A stretch of 64,000 nt of DNA. Origin: Phoenix dactylifera (Eukaryota; Streptophyta; Magnoliopsida; Arecales; Arecaceae). The notes below the pieces were generated by a model that was not told the DNA's origin, made no database searches, and worked only from the letters and a program-made list of their open reading frames with translations. Below, piece after piece: positions 22,716-36,067 of the stretch (positions are counted from its first letter, which is position 1; the number at the start of each line of letters is the position of its first letter). The DNA is taken from positions 7,908,475 to 7,972,474 of the forward strand of contig NC_052407.1 in NCBI RefSeq assembly GCF_009389715.1, written 5' to 3'. Position numbers and translations under genes: made by a program.

Positions 22716-23912
22716 GCTATAGGCTAAGGATAAACTAAGAAAAAGTAAGGTAAATAAGGATAAATATAAAGGTTAAAAAAGATACCTTAAAAGTATTTGA
22801 TTGGCTAAGGATCATTATGTAGGATTACATTACATTCCAATTTTTATACACCCTCTTCTAAGCAGCCAGGCAATCGTCTATTTCTATTGATAACACATAT
22901 TCACGCCTAACCTCCACTTTCTTTTGACAGCTGCAGTAGCTGGAATCATCTGCTTCCCACTCCCCCTCTCACGTTCTGGCGTCAGTCCATATTCTATACC
23001 ATGTCACCATCTTTAGTGCTGCATAAACTTTAGTGTTTGTTGAATAGATCATTTTCGTAATGGTTTGGAGGGAATAAAAGATGCGGTCAATTACAGAAGG
23101 TGGTCAACGTGGTCATCCTTGGCACCCAAATATAAAGTATTCTTTCTTTATGTTGATGGTAGTTGTAGTGATAGTAAAATATAATTGGAAAGCAGGAAAG
23201 ATTTCAGTGCGATCAACATGAAAATAGTTTCCTACTGCTAAGGCCTAAGGGCTGTCAACTTGAAAATTATTTTTTCTGCTGCTCACCGCCCATCATAGGC
23301 TTGGCGTTTTGCACGTTCGGCCACAAAGTTATGCGTGGACCGCATCCACCATCGTCTGGTTTGTGAAATGGAAGAAAAAAGAGGAAAATATTTGTGACGT
23401 TGATAGAATCGAAGCTGCCAATAAATTTTGAGTCTCGGGCCTTGACCACTGAGACTTATTAGTGGCGCCCTCCTCCATCCTATAGACGGGATTAATTTAA
23501 TTTGATGAATAAATCAAATTCAAAAACAAAGATCCATAATATTAGTGGAGAGATCCCAATAAACCTGCTCCCAATAGTAAAGACTAAAGACCAATTTACA
23601 AGAGAATTAACCACTATTAATTATTCGAATTAGAGACATCCAAATTGAGCTACGATTAAACATACACACATGAAGACATAGACAGATAGGCAGGGAACCT
23701 CTCTTGCTGCAAATTTTCATTGAACGTTAGCAAGATTAGGCACAACAAGTACACAACTAGCATATATGGAAGACAAGTTTTATAAGAATATAGACTAGAG
23801 AAGCTTCTGACCCGGTAGGTCCGTAAAACTCACTGGGATAAGTGGCATTATTGAACCATCCAAAACAAAAAGCAACAAAATTGAAAATAGATATTAAATT
23901 GATATTTGTGCT
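22716..23912. repeat. 3' flank module behind broken protease copy B
   Basis: A direct copy of 16265-17690 with several small deletions. It starts exactly at the CACTA end, and the wording 'ggctaaggataaa' after the junction matches the D-side copy at 36866, so the transposon sits inside a module copy. Confidence 0.8.
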
Positions 23913-24483
<571 letters not shown>

Positions 24484-24636
24484 CTGTTTTTTTTTTTTTT
24501 TTTGTCAACATGTCAGCAACTACGTAACAACTATAAATTCTATTGATAATTTATATATAAGTATTGCTTCTCACATATGGGATTATTAACTTAGATTAAC
24601 ACAAGAAATATAATAATAAATTTTGTAGTGATGGTG

Positions 24637-24900
24637 AAAAACGAGAAAAAAATTGAAAAATATGTTTAGTTGCAATTTTCTTTCTCCATTTTCCGGGAGT
24701 CTGAGTGCGGCGCACATGGGTGCAGCTAACGGACGGGAGTTGATGGCGTTAGGCCTTCTCTCACGTCAGTTTCCGTCCCCCCGCATGACGACATCCCACT
24801 CCACTGCGTGCTCCAGTCTCCATTGATGGCGCTGACCATATTGCTTATTTTTCGACCAGGTTTTATTGCCAAAAATTCTATGGGGCCGAGGCAAGATTGT
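24637..24900 (-). pseudogene. Intron remnant of protease copy B
   Basis: Reverse complement of 20022-20273 and similar to 26275-26460. It borders the gene C upstream region, mirroring the arrangement on the other arm. Confidence 0.75.
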
Positions 24901-25101
24901 TACTTAAGCTCGCAACTGAGAACAGCACCATAAGTTAAAGTGTTGCCCCATTAGGTTTCGAGTTTTATAACAACTAATGTTGGAACCCACCTTTCTCACT
25001 CCGAAATTAAGAGCTAATTGGAATTAGAACGTACACGGCACGCACGCAAGTCCACCGCCGAAATGAAAGAAAATTGAGTACCGAACCCACTCTCAAACCT
25101 C

Positions 25102-25109
25102 TATATAAA
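25102..25109 (+). promoter_or_regulatory. TATA box of protease gene C
   Basis: TATATAAA in the context 'acctctatataaagagtgcg', 107 bases before the ATG. The roughly 250 bp upstream of it is almost identical in gene A and recognisably shared with D and with the orphan promoter at 46930-47213. Confidence 0.7.
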
Positions 25110-25208
25110 GAGTGCGCGCATAGCCTTGAAGGACATGCATAGCCTGACCACTTCCTGATTCATAGTAGTGTTTCCATTGCATCACTTTTTCAATCTTAAA
25201 CTAGCACC

Positions 25209-27211
25209 ATGACTGTCCCATTACCGAGAAGTCTTTGCATGGGCTTTTCCGTTCTTCTGCTATGTGCTTGTGCTTCTCATGCCACAGCCCGGACACTTAG
25301 TGAAATGACCATGGCCGAGAGGCACGAGCAGTGGATGGCTCAGCAGGGGCGCGTGTACAGAGACTCGGCGGAGAAGGAGCGCCGCTATCAGATTTTTAAG
25401 GCTAACGTTGAGCTCATTGAATCGTTCAACGCAGGGAACAGTAAGTACAAGCTCGGCGTAAACCAATTTGCTGACCTTACCAACGAGGAGTTCAAGGCCA
25501 TGATGAATGGTTTTAAGCCTTCCACTCTTAAGACGTTGAAGGCGACGAATGTTTTCAGCTATGAAAACGTTACAGCCGTGCCTTCTAGCATGGATTGGAG
25601 GGCTAAGGGTGCAGTCACTCCCATCAAAGATCAAGGCCAATGTGGTGAGCTATTAATCTCAATTAATTATATTACTATTCAACTTCTTCTTTGCATACAA
25701 GATGACATTAACTTTCAAAAGGAGACACCTGTTACATATATATCCGTCTTCATCTACTTAAGATAAAATCAACAAGAAGAATAATAAATGAACTCTTGAG
25801 AAAGAAACTGGCATAAAATGCTTTGCTAAAACAATAATTAATTTAACAGCAGTACCGTTTAACTTTACTCTCATCCTGCAGCATAGCATAGTCTATCCCA
25901 TCAACATGCGATCAGCTCTATCGCTCATGATATGAACTATGAAGGTAATTGTGTCCCTCACTTGAACTAGTGTCAACCAAATCAAAGCACCAACACAGAA
26001 AAGCAGCTCGAGTCAAAAGGCCTATCTAGTCAAAAAATTTTGACTGGGAAACGGGCTTCCTTTTGCTTTTCCTTTTTTGGATAAGGTTCCTAGTCTTTCG
26101 CACGTGCGTCCACTTGGTCCCATACCACATGTACTTTGAGAGCCATGATTGTGTATGCTCGTGCCGTGCGTCTTAAAGTGTGATTGGGAAGTCACGAGCG
26201 CATGAAGGACGGCGACGGTCTTTTTTTTTTTTTTGCTAAGGAAGGACGGCGACGGTCTTTGCTGCACCACGCTGGGGCCCATAGAATTATAGTAATAAAA
26301 TCTGATCGAAAAATAAGCAATATGGTCAGCCCATCATTGAAGACCGGAGCAACGCAGCGGGGTGGGATTTCGTCATGCGGGGGGACGGAAACTGACGCGA
26401 GAGAAGGGCTAACGCCATCAACTCCCGTCCACTAACTTCACCCATCTAGAACATTCTACAATTTATAAATCACCATCATTACAAAATTTATTATTATATT
26501 TCTTATGTTAATATAAATCAATAATCTCATATATGAGAAGTAATACTTATATATAAATTATCCATACAATTTATAGTTGTTACAAAGTTGCTGAAATATT
26601 CACACAAAAAAAAAACAGGATGCTGCTGGGCCTTCTCTGCAGTTGCTGCAATGGAAGGTATCACGAAGCTCAAGACAGGTAAATTGATCTCTCTATCGGA
26701 GCAAGAGCTTGTGGACTGTGACGTGGCTAGTGATGACCAGGGCTGCGATGGTGGTCTCATGGATAATGCATTCAAATTCATCATCAACAACCATGGCCTT
26801 ACGACGGAAACCAACTACCCCTACAAAGGCATTGACGGCACTTGCAACAGCAAGAAGTCTGCCTCCCATGCTGCCTCCATCAAGGGTTACGAGGACGTGC
26901 CTGCCAACAGCGAAGCAGCTCTTCTCAAAGCTGTGGCCAACCAGCCTGTCTCGATTGCCATAGAAGCTAGCGGATATGATTTCCAATTCTACTCGAGCGG
27001 GGTCTTCAACGGCTCCTGCAAGACATATTTGGACCACGGCGTGACCGCGGTCGGATATGGCACGGCAAAAGATGGGACTAAGTACTGGCTGGTGAAGAAC
27101 TCATGGGGCTCCTCATGGGGTGAGAAGGGATACATAAGGATGGAGAGGGATGTGGCTGCCAAGGAGGGGCTCTGCGGGATTGCCATGGAGGCTTCCTACC
27201 CTACTGCCTGA
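25209..27211 (+). CDS. SAG39-like papain-family cysteine protease, copy C
   Basis: Two exons: 25209-25644 and 26619-27211, 974-bp intron, 342 aa, same structure as copy A. Signal peptide about 1-27, I29 propeptide with ERFNIN-type helix, mature domain from about VPSSMDWR, active site Gln142, Cys148 (QCGCCWAF), His285 and Asn306 (KNSWGSSWG). Exon 1 differs from copy A by few residues ([15 protein letters not shown]). The largest differences are in the S2/S1' region of exon 2 ([25 protein letters not shown] here against ASSGSFQF...[10 protein letters not shown] in A). These could change substrate preference; that is inference. Divergently arranged to A across the palindrome. The donor is TGTG/GTGAGC; the acceptor is ACACAAAAAAAAAACAG/GA. 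No lesions seen. Confidence 0.92.
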
Positions 27212-28635
27212 AGCACAAATATCTGTTTAATATCTATTTTCATTTTCGTCGCTCTTTGTTTTGGATGGTTCAATAATACCGCTTATCCTAGTAAGCTTTA
27301 GGGACCCACCGGGCTAGAAGCTTCTCTAGTCTATACCCTTATGTAACATGTCTTCCATATATGCTCGTTGTGTACTTGTTGTGCCCAATATTCTTACTGA
27401 CGTTCAATGAAAATTTGCAGCACGAGAGGTGCCCTGCCTATCTGTCCATGTCTTCATGCGTGTATGTTTAACCGTACCTCAATTTGAATGTCTCTAATTC
27501 GAATGATTAATGGTGGCTGATTTTCTTATAAATTGGTCTTTAGTCTTTACTATTGGGAGCAAGTTTATTGGGACCTATCAATTTGTTTTCTTTCCCTTTT
27601 TCTTTCTTTTTCTTTGCACTAATATTATGGATCTTCATTTTTGAATTTGATCTATTCATCAAATTAAATTAATCTTGTCTATAGGACGGAGGAGGTTGCC
27701 ACTAATAAGTCTGATAGATTACATATAAGGTACTAAATCAAACAAGTTCCCCAACGTGCATGGCTTCGTCATTATTCCTTTTAAGACGGGATCGAACTCT
27801 TTCGGGCCCGCTCCATGCCGCTTGACAAGATAGCTATTATCTCCAGTTTAGCACTGCTCTTTGTTAGAAAGCCTAGATGTTATACCATCAGCTACTAACG
27901 TAAGGTTTCCAAACAAAACAACAAACACATTCCATTTCACAAACCAGAGACTCAAAATTTATTGGCAGCTTCGATTCTATCAACGCCACAAAATTTTCCT
28001 CTTTTTTCTCCCATTTCACAAACCAGACGATGGTGGATGCGGGCCACGCATAACTTTGTCGCCAAATGTGCAGAAGGGCCAAGTCCATGATAGGCAGTGA
28101 GCAGCAGAAAAAATATATTTCAAGTTGACAGCCCTTAGCAGTAGGAAAAATATTTTCATGTAGATTGCACTAAGTTTTCCAATTATCTTTTATGACCACT
28201 ACTACTACCATCAACATAAAGAAAGAATACTTTATATTTGGGTGCCAAGGATGATCACGTTGACCACCTTCTGTAATTTACCGCATCTTTTACTCCTTCC
28301 CAACCATTACGAATATGATCTATTCAACAAACACTAAAGTTTACGCACTAAAGATGGTGACATGGTATAGAATATGGATTGACGCCAGAACGTGAGAGGG
28401 AGTGGGAAGCAGATGATTCCAGCTACTGTAGTTGTCAAAGGAATGTGGAAGTTAGGCGTGAATATGTGTTATCAATAGGAATAGACGATTGCCTGGCCGC
28501 TTTAGAAGAGGGTGTATAAATATTGGAATGTAGTGTAATCCTACAAAATGATCCTTAGCCAATCAAATACTTATAAGGTATCTTTTTTGACCTTTATATT
28601 TATCCTCATTTACCTTGCTTTATCTTAGTTTATCC
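27212..28635 (-). repeat. 3' flank module behind gene C (inverted copy of 16270-17690)
   Basis: Near-identical reverse complement of the gene A flank. A 66-aa frame here (27888-28088 minus) equals the one at 16823-17023, but the frame is not shared by the other module copies and I do not call it a gene. Confidence 0.85.
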
Positions 28636-29046
28636 TGTTCCACGGGTGCTTGCCAAAAGAAGTGTTGCAGGAATCACGCTTACAAAGATTCCTACTATAG
28701 AATTTGGTCATCCCCTAGCGGTAATGGATGGAGCAATAGTTCCATCACCCTACGATGTAACCTACCCTTGTTCCAAAGGTTGGGGCACAACCATTCTAGT
28801 GGGTACCACCGTCCTTTCTCTCGCTATTGTGCACATTAGATTCACATGCCAAGATGCCAAGGGGCAACCTCAGGTTGATACTCCCTAGAGAGAGTTTTAT
28901 TTAGCCTAGAAATCAGTTATTTGGTATCGAAAATCCTCACGTTGATTCTCATACTTTGAGTGTTCATGGAGGATGGAATGGGGGTACCAAGGTCAGTCTA
29001 GAACCAAGGGATTGTGAATAAAAAGAAGAATACGACAATACTGATT
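28636..29046 (+). repeat. Inverted repeat partner of 34992-35411
   Basis: The sequence 'gggtgcttgccaaaagaagtg' through 'gggattgtgaataaaaagaa' recurs inverted at 34992-35411 with roughly 90% identity by eye. One frame (28646-28888) gives 80 aa without stops but no known domain, and the frame is broken in the other copy. Class of element unknown. Confidence 0.75.
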
Positions 29047-29995
29047 GGCCTTCAAATAAAATAATTTTTCATTATATATACCTACATACATACGTACACA
29101 TGTACCTACATACATACATATGTACATACATATATATTTATATATTGATTTTGAGGAATAAATATATATAACAAGCCATAGAGATATATATACAGAAAAA
29201 CTCTTTTTTAAAAAATAATTGTAGTTATCTTTTAGTTCTGCTTTGCTTTTACCATTACATTTATTGTGCCAATTAAAGTACATCTCTGGTTGAGGATTCT
29301 TCCTCCCTATCCATGCATCAATCTTTTTCTTTTCTTTTGGTACAAGCATCAATCTCTCCAGAAGAGAGTATTTCTCTTTGATGCAGAAAAAGGAGTCGTC
29401 CAACGCTTTTATATTCCTAACTTGGGCTAGAACAATTTCAGCTGAAGCTTATTAATGCATCTGGTTAATCTGACCATGCCAGCCTTGGCATATGGGCCGG
29501 GTTTAGTTTGTGTCTACCACTTCGGCCGAGAATTGCTCAATATAATATTAATGTAAAATGTTTCATACCAAATCTTGCAAACTAATTGAATACTTCAGAT
29601 ACGATGCAAATGGATCATATAATCCTTGTGAGCAAACCATAAGGAATCTAGCCTGTCTCATTATCATAAATGTCAATGTCTGTTCTCTTTGCAAGAACGC
29701 CAATACCAATAAATCCAAGATATGATGTAAATGGAACATTGACTCCTTAAACTCCAAGTAAGCCGGATGGTTTCCAGGGCTCCAGGCATCCTTCAGTATG
29801 AAACGGTTCTCTTTTTTAAAAGCAACAAGAATAATAAGTACCCATGCCTGAAGGACGAACATAACCAACAAGCCAACTATAAACGCCCTTCAGCCTTATC
29901 ATAGCGTGTTAGAAGAGCATTCTCTGATAGGACATCCAAAAAATTGCAATTAATGGAGAGACTCAGACAGTAAAATCGCAAACAATGGCACTGAT
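29047..29995 (-). repeat. Third copy of the palindrome-2 arm sequence
   Basis: Matches 46080-46870 in the same orientation and 44860-45640 inverted. Examples are 'tttagttctgctttgcttttaccatta', the 'catgcatcaatc' stretch and 'ttagaagagcattctctgataggacatcc'. It shows that the material now forming the second palindrome was also present next to gene C. No gene is seen in it. Confidence 0.75.
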
Positions 29996-30477
29996 ATGCC
30001 CCCAACCAACTACAGCCAGCATACAAAACTGATCAATCAGAGCTTGCTATGTATGAAGCTCCTATCTACTAGTCAAAACCCATCACATAGCCAACCCAGA
30101 TGCACACGAAGAGTTCTTCGAATTTCAAATCCTATCCCCAGCTTGTGACATCTCGGTTGCGATCATAAGCGGTTTCCATAACTATGTTGACGAGATACGT
30201 GGAACGTAATGCATGGGCAAATGCTCATGAGTAACCGTCGGGATGTACGATGAGCTACCAAAAATGGCCAATCACATGCCTAAATCCTTCGGCGGTGGGC
30301 ACCAACCCTCGCCTAACAAACCATTTCAAGGGACCCTCCAAGTAAGGGCTCTCAAGATCTTTGAGATGTCGTTATGTTGCTCTAACAACACCTTCGCCGT
30401 TCCCTAAGAATCTGTCTAACTTAAGCATTAAAGGATCCCTCATCAGACACTCTCCAATAAGAGAACTTTTTCATCAT
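29996..30477. other. Unassigned spacer
   Basis: No coding frame or element termini recognised. Confidence 0.45.
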
Positions 30478-32080
30478 TGTTGTTGACCCAAAAGATTTGA
30501 TTTTGATGATACAAGACGTTTGAGTAAAAAGTTTACTAATCAATTGCTTCGACTGTACTAGAATATTCTCAGGAAGCTAAGAAGATATCGTCCTATAACT
30601 CTCAATGTAGAATAATGAAACTTAATTTTCTAAATCTCTACATTAGAAGAGTCGACTCCAAGAATATTTTGAGTCAACCCCTGAATGCTCACAGGTAAAG
30701 ACAAAAGAATTAAACTTTGGGCAATCTTAAGAGTCGACCTCTGGAGTATAATTAGTCGACTCTTGCACACTAAAATAAACTGGTATGCTTTTATGAGTCA
30801 ACCCCAGAAAAGTCTCAGAAGACAAACGAAGAGCAATGAAAATCTTTGCTTTCACAAGTCAACATCTAGATCATGCGAGTCAACCCCAAAACAATCTCAA
30901 ACAAAAGACAGAGAGTAGTCAAAATCAACATGTTAATGAGTTGACCCTTGAAGATTATGAGTCGACTCCTATTGAACAAGAGTCAACCCTAGAAACAAAT
31001 AAGTCGACTCTAGATGACCACAAATAGAAGATAGAAAAAAGCAAAATTTAGTATATTAACTAGTCGACACTGGAGGATAACAAATCGACCCTTGTCAATG
31101 GATGAGACAACCCCTAAACTAAAAGAGTCAATCCCACAATAGCCACAGGAGAAAGACAGAGCGTAGCAAAAATAGGAGCTATTTTGAGTCGACCCCTAAA
31201 AATAATGAGTTGATCCCTGAAAATTATGAGTTGACCCTTTTCTTAAGTTGATCCAGCTGTGCTTGACAATGATAACGACTAGTTTTTTTGTTAATTAGAA
31301 TGGTCATTTTTGCCTTACAATGGCTCTTTCAGTTTGTCTAATGGCTAGAAACATCTTCCAACCACCTTTTGATAATATAAATGCATGGGAACACCAAAAA
31401 AGAAAATGAGATTGAATAACAAGACGATAAATTGAGCAACAAAAAAAAGAATTGAGCATAAGTGAAAAAGAAAGAGAAAACTTCAAGTGCATTTATTGAG
31501 AGCCAAATGGGCACATCTTTCACCATCAAGGAGAGTTGGTGAAGAGCATTCAAGTCCATTTAAGGCCAACTAACTACTTTCAGAGCTCTATTTATTCTTT
31601 GTCTATTTGTCTTTGAGGAGATGTATTTTATTTTGTTACTTATTCTTTTCATACTCTATTGTAACAAGTTTCGGAGATTGAAAGAAACTTGGAAAATGGT
31701 CCATCCAAATCTGAAATTAGATTGTATTGAGCCTAGAAAAATGCTTGGTGGTGGTCCTGGTTGCTTTTCAACGAAAATCAACTGGGTTGGTTATGAGGTC
31801 AATCAAAATAATCATACTGTAATCTTGGAAGAATTATAGTAAACATTTTCAAGAATGGTGTCTTGGGGGGTAGATGTAGGAGCAGAGTTCGTACCAAACC
31901 ACTATAAATTTTTATGTTTGTAGTGATTTATTTTTGTACTTTATTCTCTCGCATTCTTACTTGTTTGTAGCTTATATTTCCAATCACACTCATTAAATCT
32001 TTATTTAGCTACATTTATTGCTTAAAATTTTGAAAAACCCAATTCACCCTTCCCTCTTGGGGTGCAAAGCTGGGCAATAA
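30478..32080 (+). repeat. Ty1-copia-type LTR, probably solo or orphaned
   Basis: The segment opens with 'tgttgttgacccaaaagatttgattttgatgat'-type wording. It contains 'tggtgtcttggggggtagatgtaggagcagagttcgtaccaaaccactataaa' near 31858-31910 and closes with 'cccaattcacccttccctcttggggt' near 32038-32063. All three are typical of long copia (Sirevirus-like) LTRs as I remember them. No matching second LTR is in the window. A degenerate GTCGAC-rich array lies inside (30650-31240). Confidence 0.6.
30650..31240 (+). repeat. Degenerate array of GTCGAC/GTCAAC-centred units
   Basis: Some 15-20 copies of words such as 'gagtcgacccct', 'tagtcgactct' and 'gagtcaaccc' occur at irregular spacing of about 20-50 bp, alternating in orientation. 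I see this nowhere else in the window. Confidence 0.7.
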
Positions 32081-32749
32081 TTGCTATTTCAAATTGGATT
32101 GCATTGGAGCAAAGATTCGAGCACGATCTCCTTCTTCCAACACCACCTCGAGAGCGACTAGTGTTGGAGTCATCACCATCTAAGCACGGCGCCCACCACC
32201 TCGCCACATCAAAGGCACATTGCGACCTTTGGCCGACCTCTATGGTTTGAATGGCCATTCACTCAAGCCCTCTAGCAACTCAACTAGGTTAGCACCTTGT
32301 TCAAGCCGATTCCCAGCGGCAATAGTTTGGCATTAGAGGAAGGATTCGTGATCCCACTATTGAAGGTTTCATCAGTCATCAAACAACTCACAACCATGAA
32401 GTCTTGAAGAGCACAGGCAGCACCGTCACTACCTAGCCAAACATGCTTGTAGAGTCCAACAGTTCTCTAGAGAGCCCTTAAAGAGCTCTGCCTCCACCGA
32501 ACTGCAAGCAGCACTAACGATTACTATCGTCAACGCCAACGATTACTGCTGAGCGGTTTTAGTTATTCATTTTGCAGCAGGTTCAGGTGTTAACTACAGT
32601 CATTTGAATTTGCAGTAGACGACTGCCAAGTAACATTAGCAGCAATAGTAGAAGCAGGCTTGCGAGCCATGCTACCATGAAGTTCTGGCATAACCGAGTC
32701 ACCACTTCGCTACTTGGAGTCCAAGGTGGGCTCAGTAAAGCCATCACTC

Positions 32750-33935
32750 CCATCCTCGAAGCTTGAGGAGGTTCTCTTATAGCCACCTATCTGGTTCAAG
32801 GAGCCTTAGATGGGATAGAAGGTCTTGATCCCCAAGCTCACCATCTCAGGAGGGATCGACATCTGGCCACTCCTCACCCCACCGATTTGAGAGGGCCTTC
32901 AGGAGGGGGGCTTACTTTGACCACAAGCTTGAGGAGATAGTCACCACCTTGAAGCTTTAAGGCAGCACCAAGCCAAGCTTAAGAATGATGTCGAGTTCAC
33001 AACCGGGCCTCCATTCTTAGTGAAGATCATAGAGGAGCCTATTCCTCCTCATTTCAAAAACCCATAGATCGAGACATAGGATGAGGCTACCAACCCCTTG
33101 GACCATTTAGAGAGCTTCAAAGTTCTTAAGTTGCTCTAGGAGGCCACCCACTTGGTACTGTGTAGAGCCTTTCTACCACACTATAAAAGGTTGCTCGTTT
33201 GTGGTACACCAGGTTTTAGTCGAAGTCCATCCATTCTTTTGAGTAGTTCGGCTGGATGTTTGCTGCTTATTTTATAAGTAGTCGAAGGCAAAGGAAGGTT
33301 TTAGACACCCTTTTCACCATCAAGCAGCAAAAGGATGAGTCCCTTTGGGACTATGTCAGCCGCTACAACATGGCTACCCTGAAGATTCGTGACCTGAACT
33401 ATTGGCTCGCCATGTTTGCCATGAGGAGCGGATAGAAGATGTATCAGTTTCTTTTCTCCCTGAAAAAAAAGGCTCCTACAAATTATGCCTGGCTCTTGGC
33501 CTGAGATGATAAGTTCATCAATGCAAAGGAGGCCATGGCAGCTCACTGAGGTTTAGCTAGGGGCAGACCCGGCAAGGAGAAGAAAATAAGTGGGTTGAGG
33601 AGGACCTAGAAGAGCCTAGCAAAAAGCCAAGGAAGAATGAGGAGAGTTCTTGCTAACTGAGGAGTCCTTCTTAGACATTTGAGAGATACACACTTCTCAA
33701 CATGTGTTGAGGGCAGATCCTCATCGAGATCCATTACTAGAGCTATATAAAATGGCCCTAGAAGACGAAGTTAGCCCCCCATAAAGATATGAGCAAATTT
33801 TGCAAGTTACACTAAGATTATGGGTACGACACCACGAATTGTGTCCAACTCAAAAATGAGATTGAGGCCCTCATCTGGTGGGGCTACTTTGGTGCATACA
33901 TAAACGACCCACAAGACTGAGCTGACATCTATTGG
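32750..33935 (+). pseudogene. Decayed Ty3/gypsy gag
   Basis: The plus strand carries, across frameshifts and stops, the classic plant gypsy Gag order. EEPIPPHFKNP then ATNPLDHLESFKVLKLL lie near 33040-33130, and CRAFLPHYKR near 33165. KVLDTLFTIKQQKDESLWDY and VSRYNMATLKIRDLN lie near 33295-33400, and SKFCKLH then DYGYDTTNCVQLKNEIEALI lie near 33790-33870. This is the Retrotrans_gag domain and the region just after it. No protease or RT follows; the sequence fades out by about 34600. Confidence 0.8.
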
Positions 33936-34991
33936 GAGCAGCTTTTCTCAAGCTATAGATCGACGACCAGCTGACCATGGGGGTTATCAACACCATCTCG
34001 AGGGGGCCGGTAGTTGGTAGAATGAGCTCGTTTGTGCGAAGAACCTATGCATGGGGGCATAGACAGGGAGCCTGATACTGAAGAGCTCCCAGGCAACTAA
34101 CCAAGAGGTTAGAGTAAGTAGTCAACTTCGCCTCTTTACTCATGATTTAAGCCTAAGCCTCGAGAGTCAACTCCTATTTGCAAATCAATAGCGGTTATCG
34201 TCATTTCGTCCTTAGTTCCAAGGTCCTCACGAAGGCTAGGCTGGCTGCATGCTCAACCAGCAGGTTGTCCTCAGTCAACATCCCCATTCCACTAGCATTT
34301 CAGCTGAAACTTTAACGGCTAGGAGGATGATTCAAATTGTCATTGATGTTGATCTTGATGATCTTGCTAGTTCTTGAAAGATGGCTATGGTTACCTTGTT
34401 GTCCATTACCAATCTCCAAGTTATTGTCAAGTGGCAAACTTGACCAATCTGAAAGACAAACTTTCATGCTTCACCCAAACTCACCACTCGTTAACTTCAT
34501 TGGCCCAAATTGTTGAGCAAGCAACTTCTTAAAAGGAGGAGCTTGAGTTTGAAGTAGTCATCCTCAAAGATGAGCTAAAACCAATCATGAACACCTATGA
34601 TGATGTTTAGGAGCAAATCGTTCAATAGAATACCTAATAGCCTCTTTGAAAACCTAATTGATCGAAGCCTATGATTGGTTGAAGGCTTCAGAAGCAACCC
34701 AAGCCGTGTAGGAGAGGAACAACAAAGGAAAGTTTGGGGCTCTGGACAAAGCACGAGCTTGGCTCCACGACTATGCTTAATTTCCAGCTGCTTGAACTTC
34801 TCTCTAGAATGGACGAATCCAACAAAAAGGCCAAGCAAGTGCAAAATAAATGAAAGCAGATCAAGAGCATAGCTAAGAATCAATAAGCTTCCTTTACTTG
34901 TTTATTTTGTATAACTATGGATTTTTATGCTAGAATGATGTATAGGCCTTTTGGCCAAAAATGATATATAATGAAAAATTATTTTATTTGA
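33936..34991. other. Probable eroded retroelement interior
   Basis: It follows the gypsy gag. Short frames with Glu/Lys-rich plus-strand readings around 34500-34850 could be coiled-coil parts of the same element, but nothing is recognisable. Confidence 0.35.
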
Positions 34992-35411
34992 TGGACAATC
35001 AGTATTGCTGTATTCTTTTTATTCACAATCCCTCAATTCTAGACTGATCTTGGTACTCCCCATTCCATCCTCCCTGAACACTCAGTAAGAGAATCAATAT
35101 GAGGATTTTGGATACCAAATAACTGATTTCTAGGCTGAATAAAACTCTCTCTAGGGAGTATCAACCTGAGGTTGCCTCCTGACATTATATGAATCTAATA
35201 TGCACAATAGCTAGAGAAAGAATGGTAGTACCCACTAGGATGGTTGTCCCCCAATTTTTGGAACAAGGGTAGGTTATATCGTAGGGTGATGGAACTATTA
35301 CCCCCATTCATTACCGCTAGGGGATGACCAAATTCTATAATCGGGATCTTTGTTAGTGTGATTCCCGCAACACTTCTTTTGGCAAGCACCCATGGAATAT
35401 ATAGGATAACC
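34992..35411 (-). repeat. Inverted repeat partner of 28636-29046
   Basis: Reverse complement of that segment; the two bracket a 6-kb region made of copia LTR and gypsy gag remnants. Confidence 0.75.
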
Positions 35412-36067
35412 AAAGTCTATCCTAGGCTTGGGTGTTGGCCTGATATTGATCCTCTAGTCTTGCATTCACTTGCAAAGTAGTCTCTCATTCACCTCGGTCT
35501 TTAGATCTCAAGGACTCTCCAGGGCAATATTCGGCTATGCCTTTCTCATAGGCCATAAATTTTTTAAGGCTAGGCTTCTCAAGGATATTCACACTCCAAT
35601 ACTGAAAACATTGATAGGCTAATATGCCCACCATAGTGAAATGATCGACCGTGTCTCATGGGATATACCGGAGTATGTTGTAGCACTTGATACTGACTCG
35701 AAATCATAGAGATAAGCTTCTCGATCTGCTTTGCCATCAAGGTGGAGGATGTCTTATGTTGCTCCACAAATAGCCTCAAAACAATAATCACTAGATTGGC
35801 AATGACTTCTAGCAACTCTCACTAGCTTTCATTCATGTAGAATTTGAATTGCAAGACCTTTTCTTGCCCAGGACCAGCTGATTGATGAATTATTTTCGCC
35901 CGAGGAACATGGTTTCCAAAACTAGGATCCCGAGGAGGAGAAATTCTGATCTATTTGCTAAGAACTTGAATTATTTCGTGAGCCTGACGACCTTGTCATT
36001 CAACCTAGTCTGTGAGTAAGGTTTTTTGACAGTGTAGTGGTAGACTAGCTGGCAGTCTTGATATCTT
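35412..36067. other. Unassigned repeat-like sequence
   Basis: A 78-aa minus frame (35579-35815) has no known domain. In the minus direction the sequence runs into the 34992-35411 repeat, so both may belong to one unknown element. Confidence 0.35.

Noticed and set aside
28646..28888. 80-aa open frame (LAKRSVAGITLTKIPTIEFG...)
   Set aside because: Broken in the inverted copy at 34992-35411 and without recognisable domain; treated as repeat.
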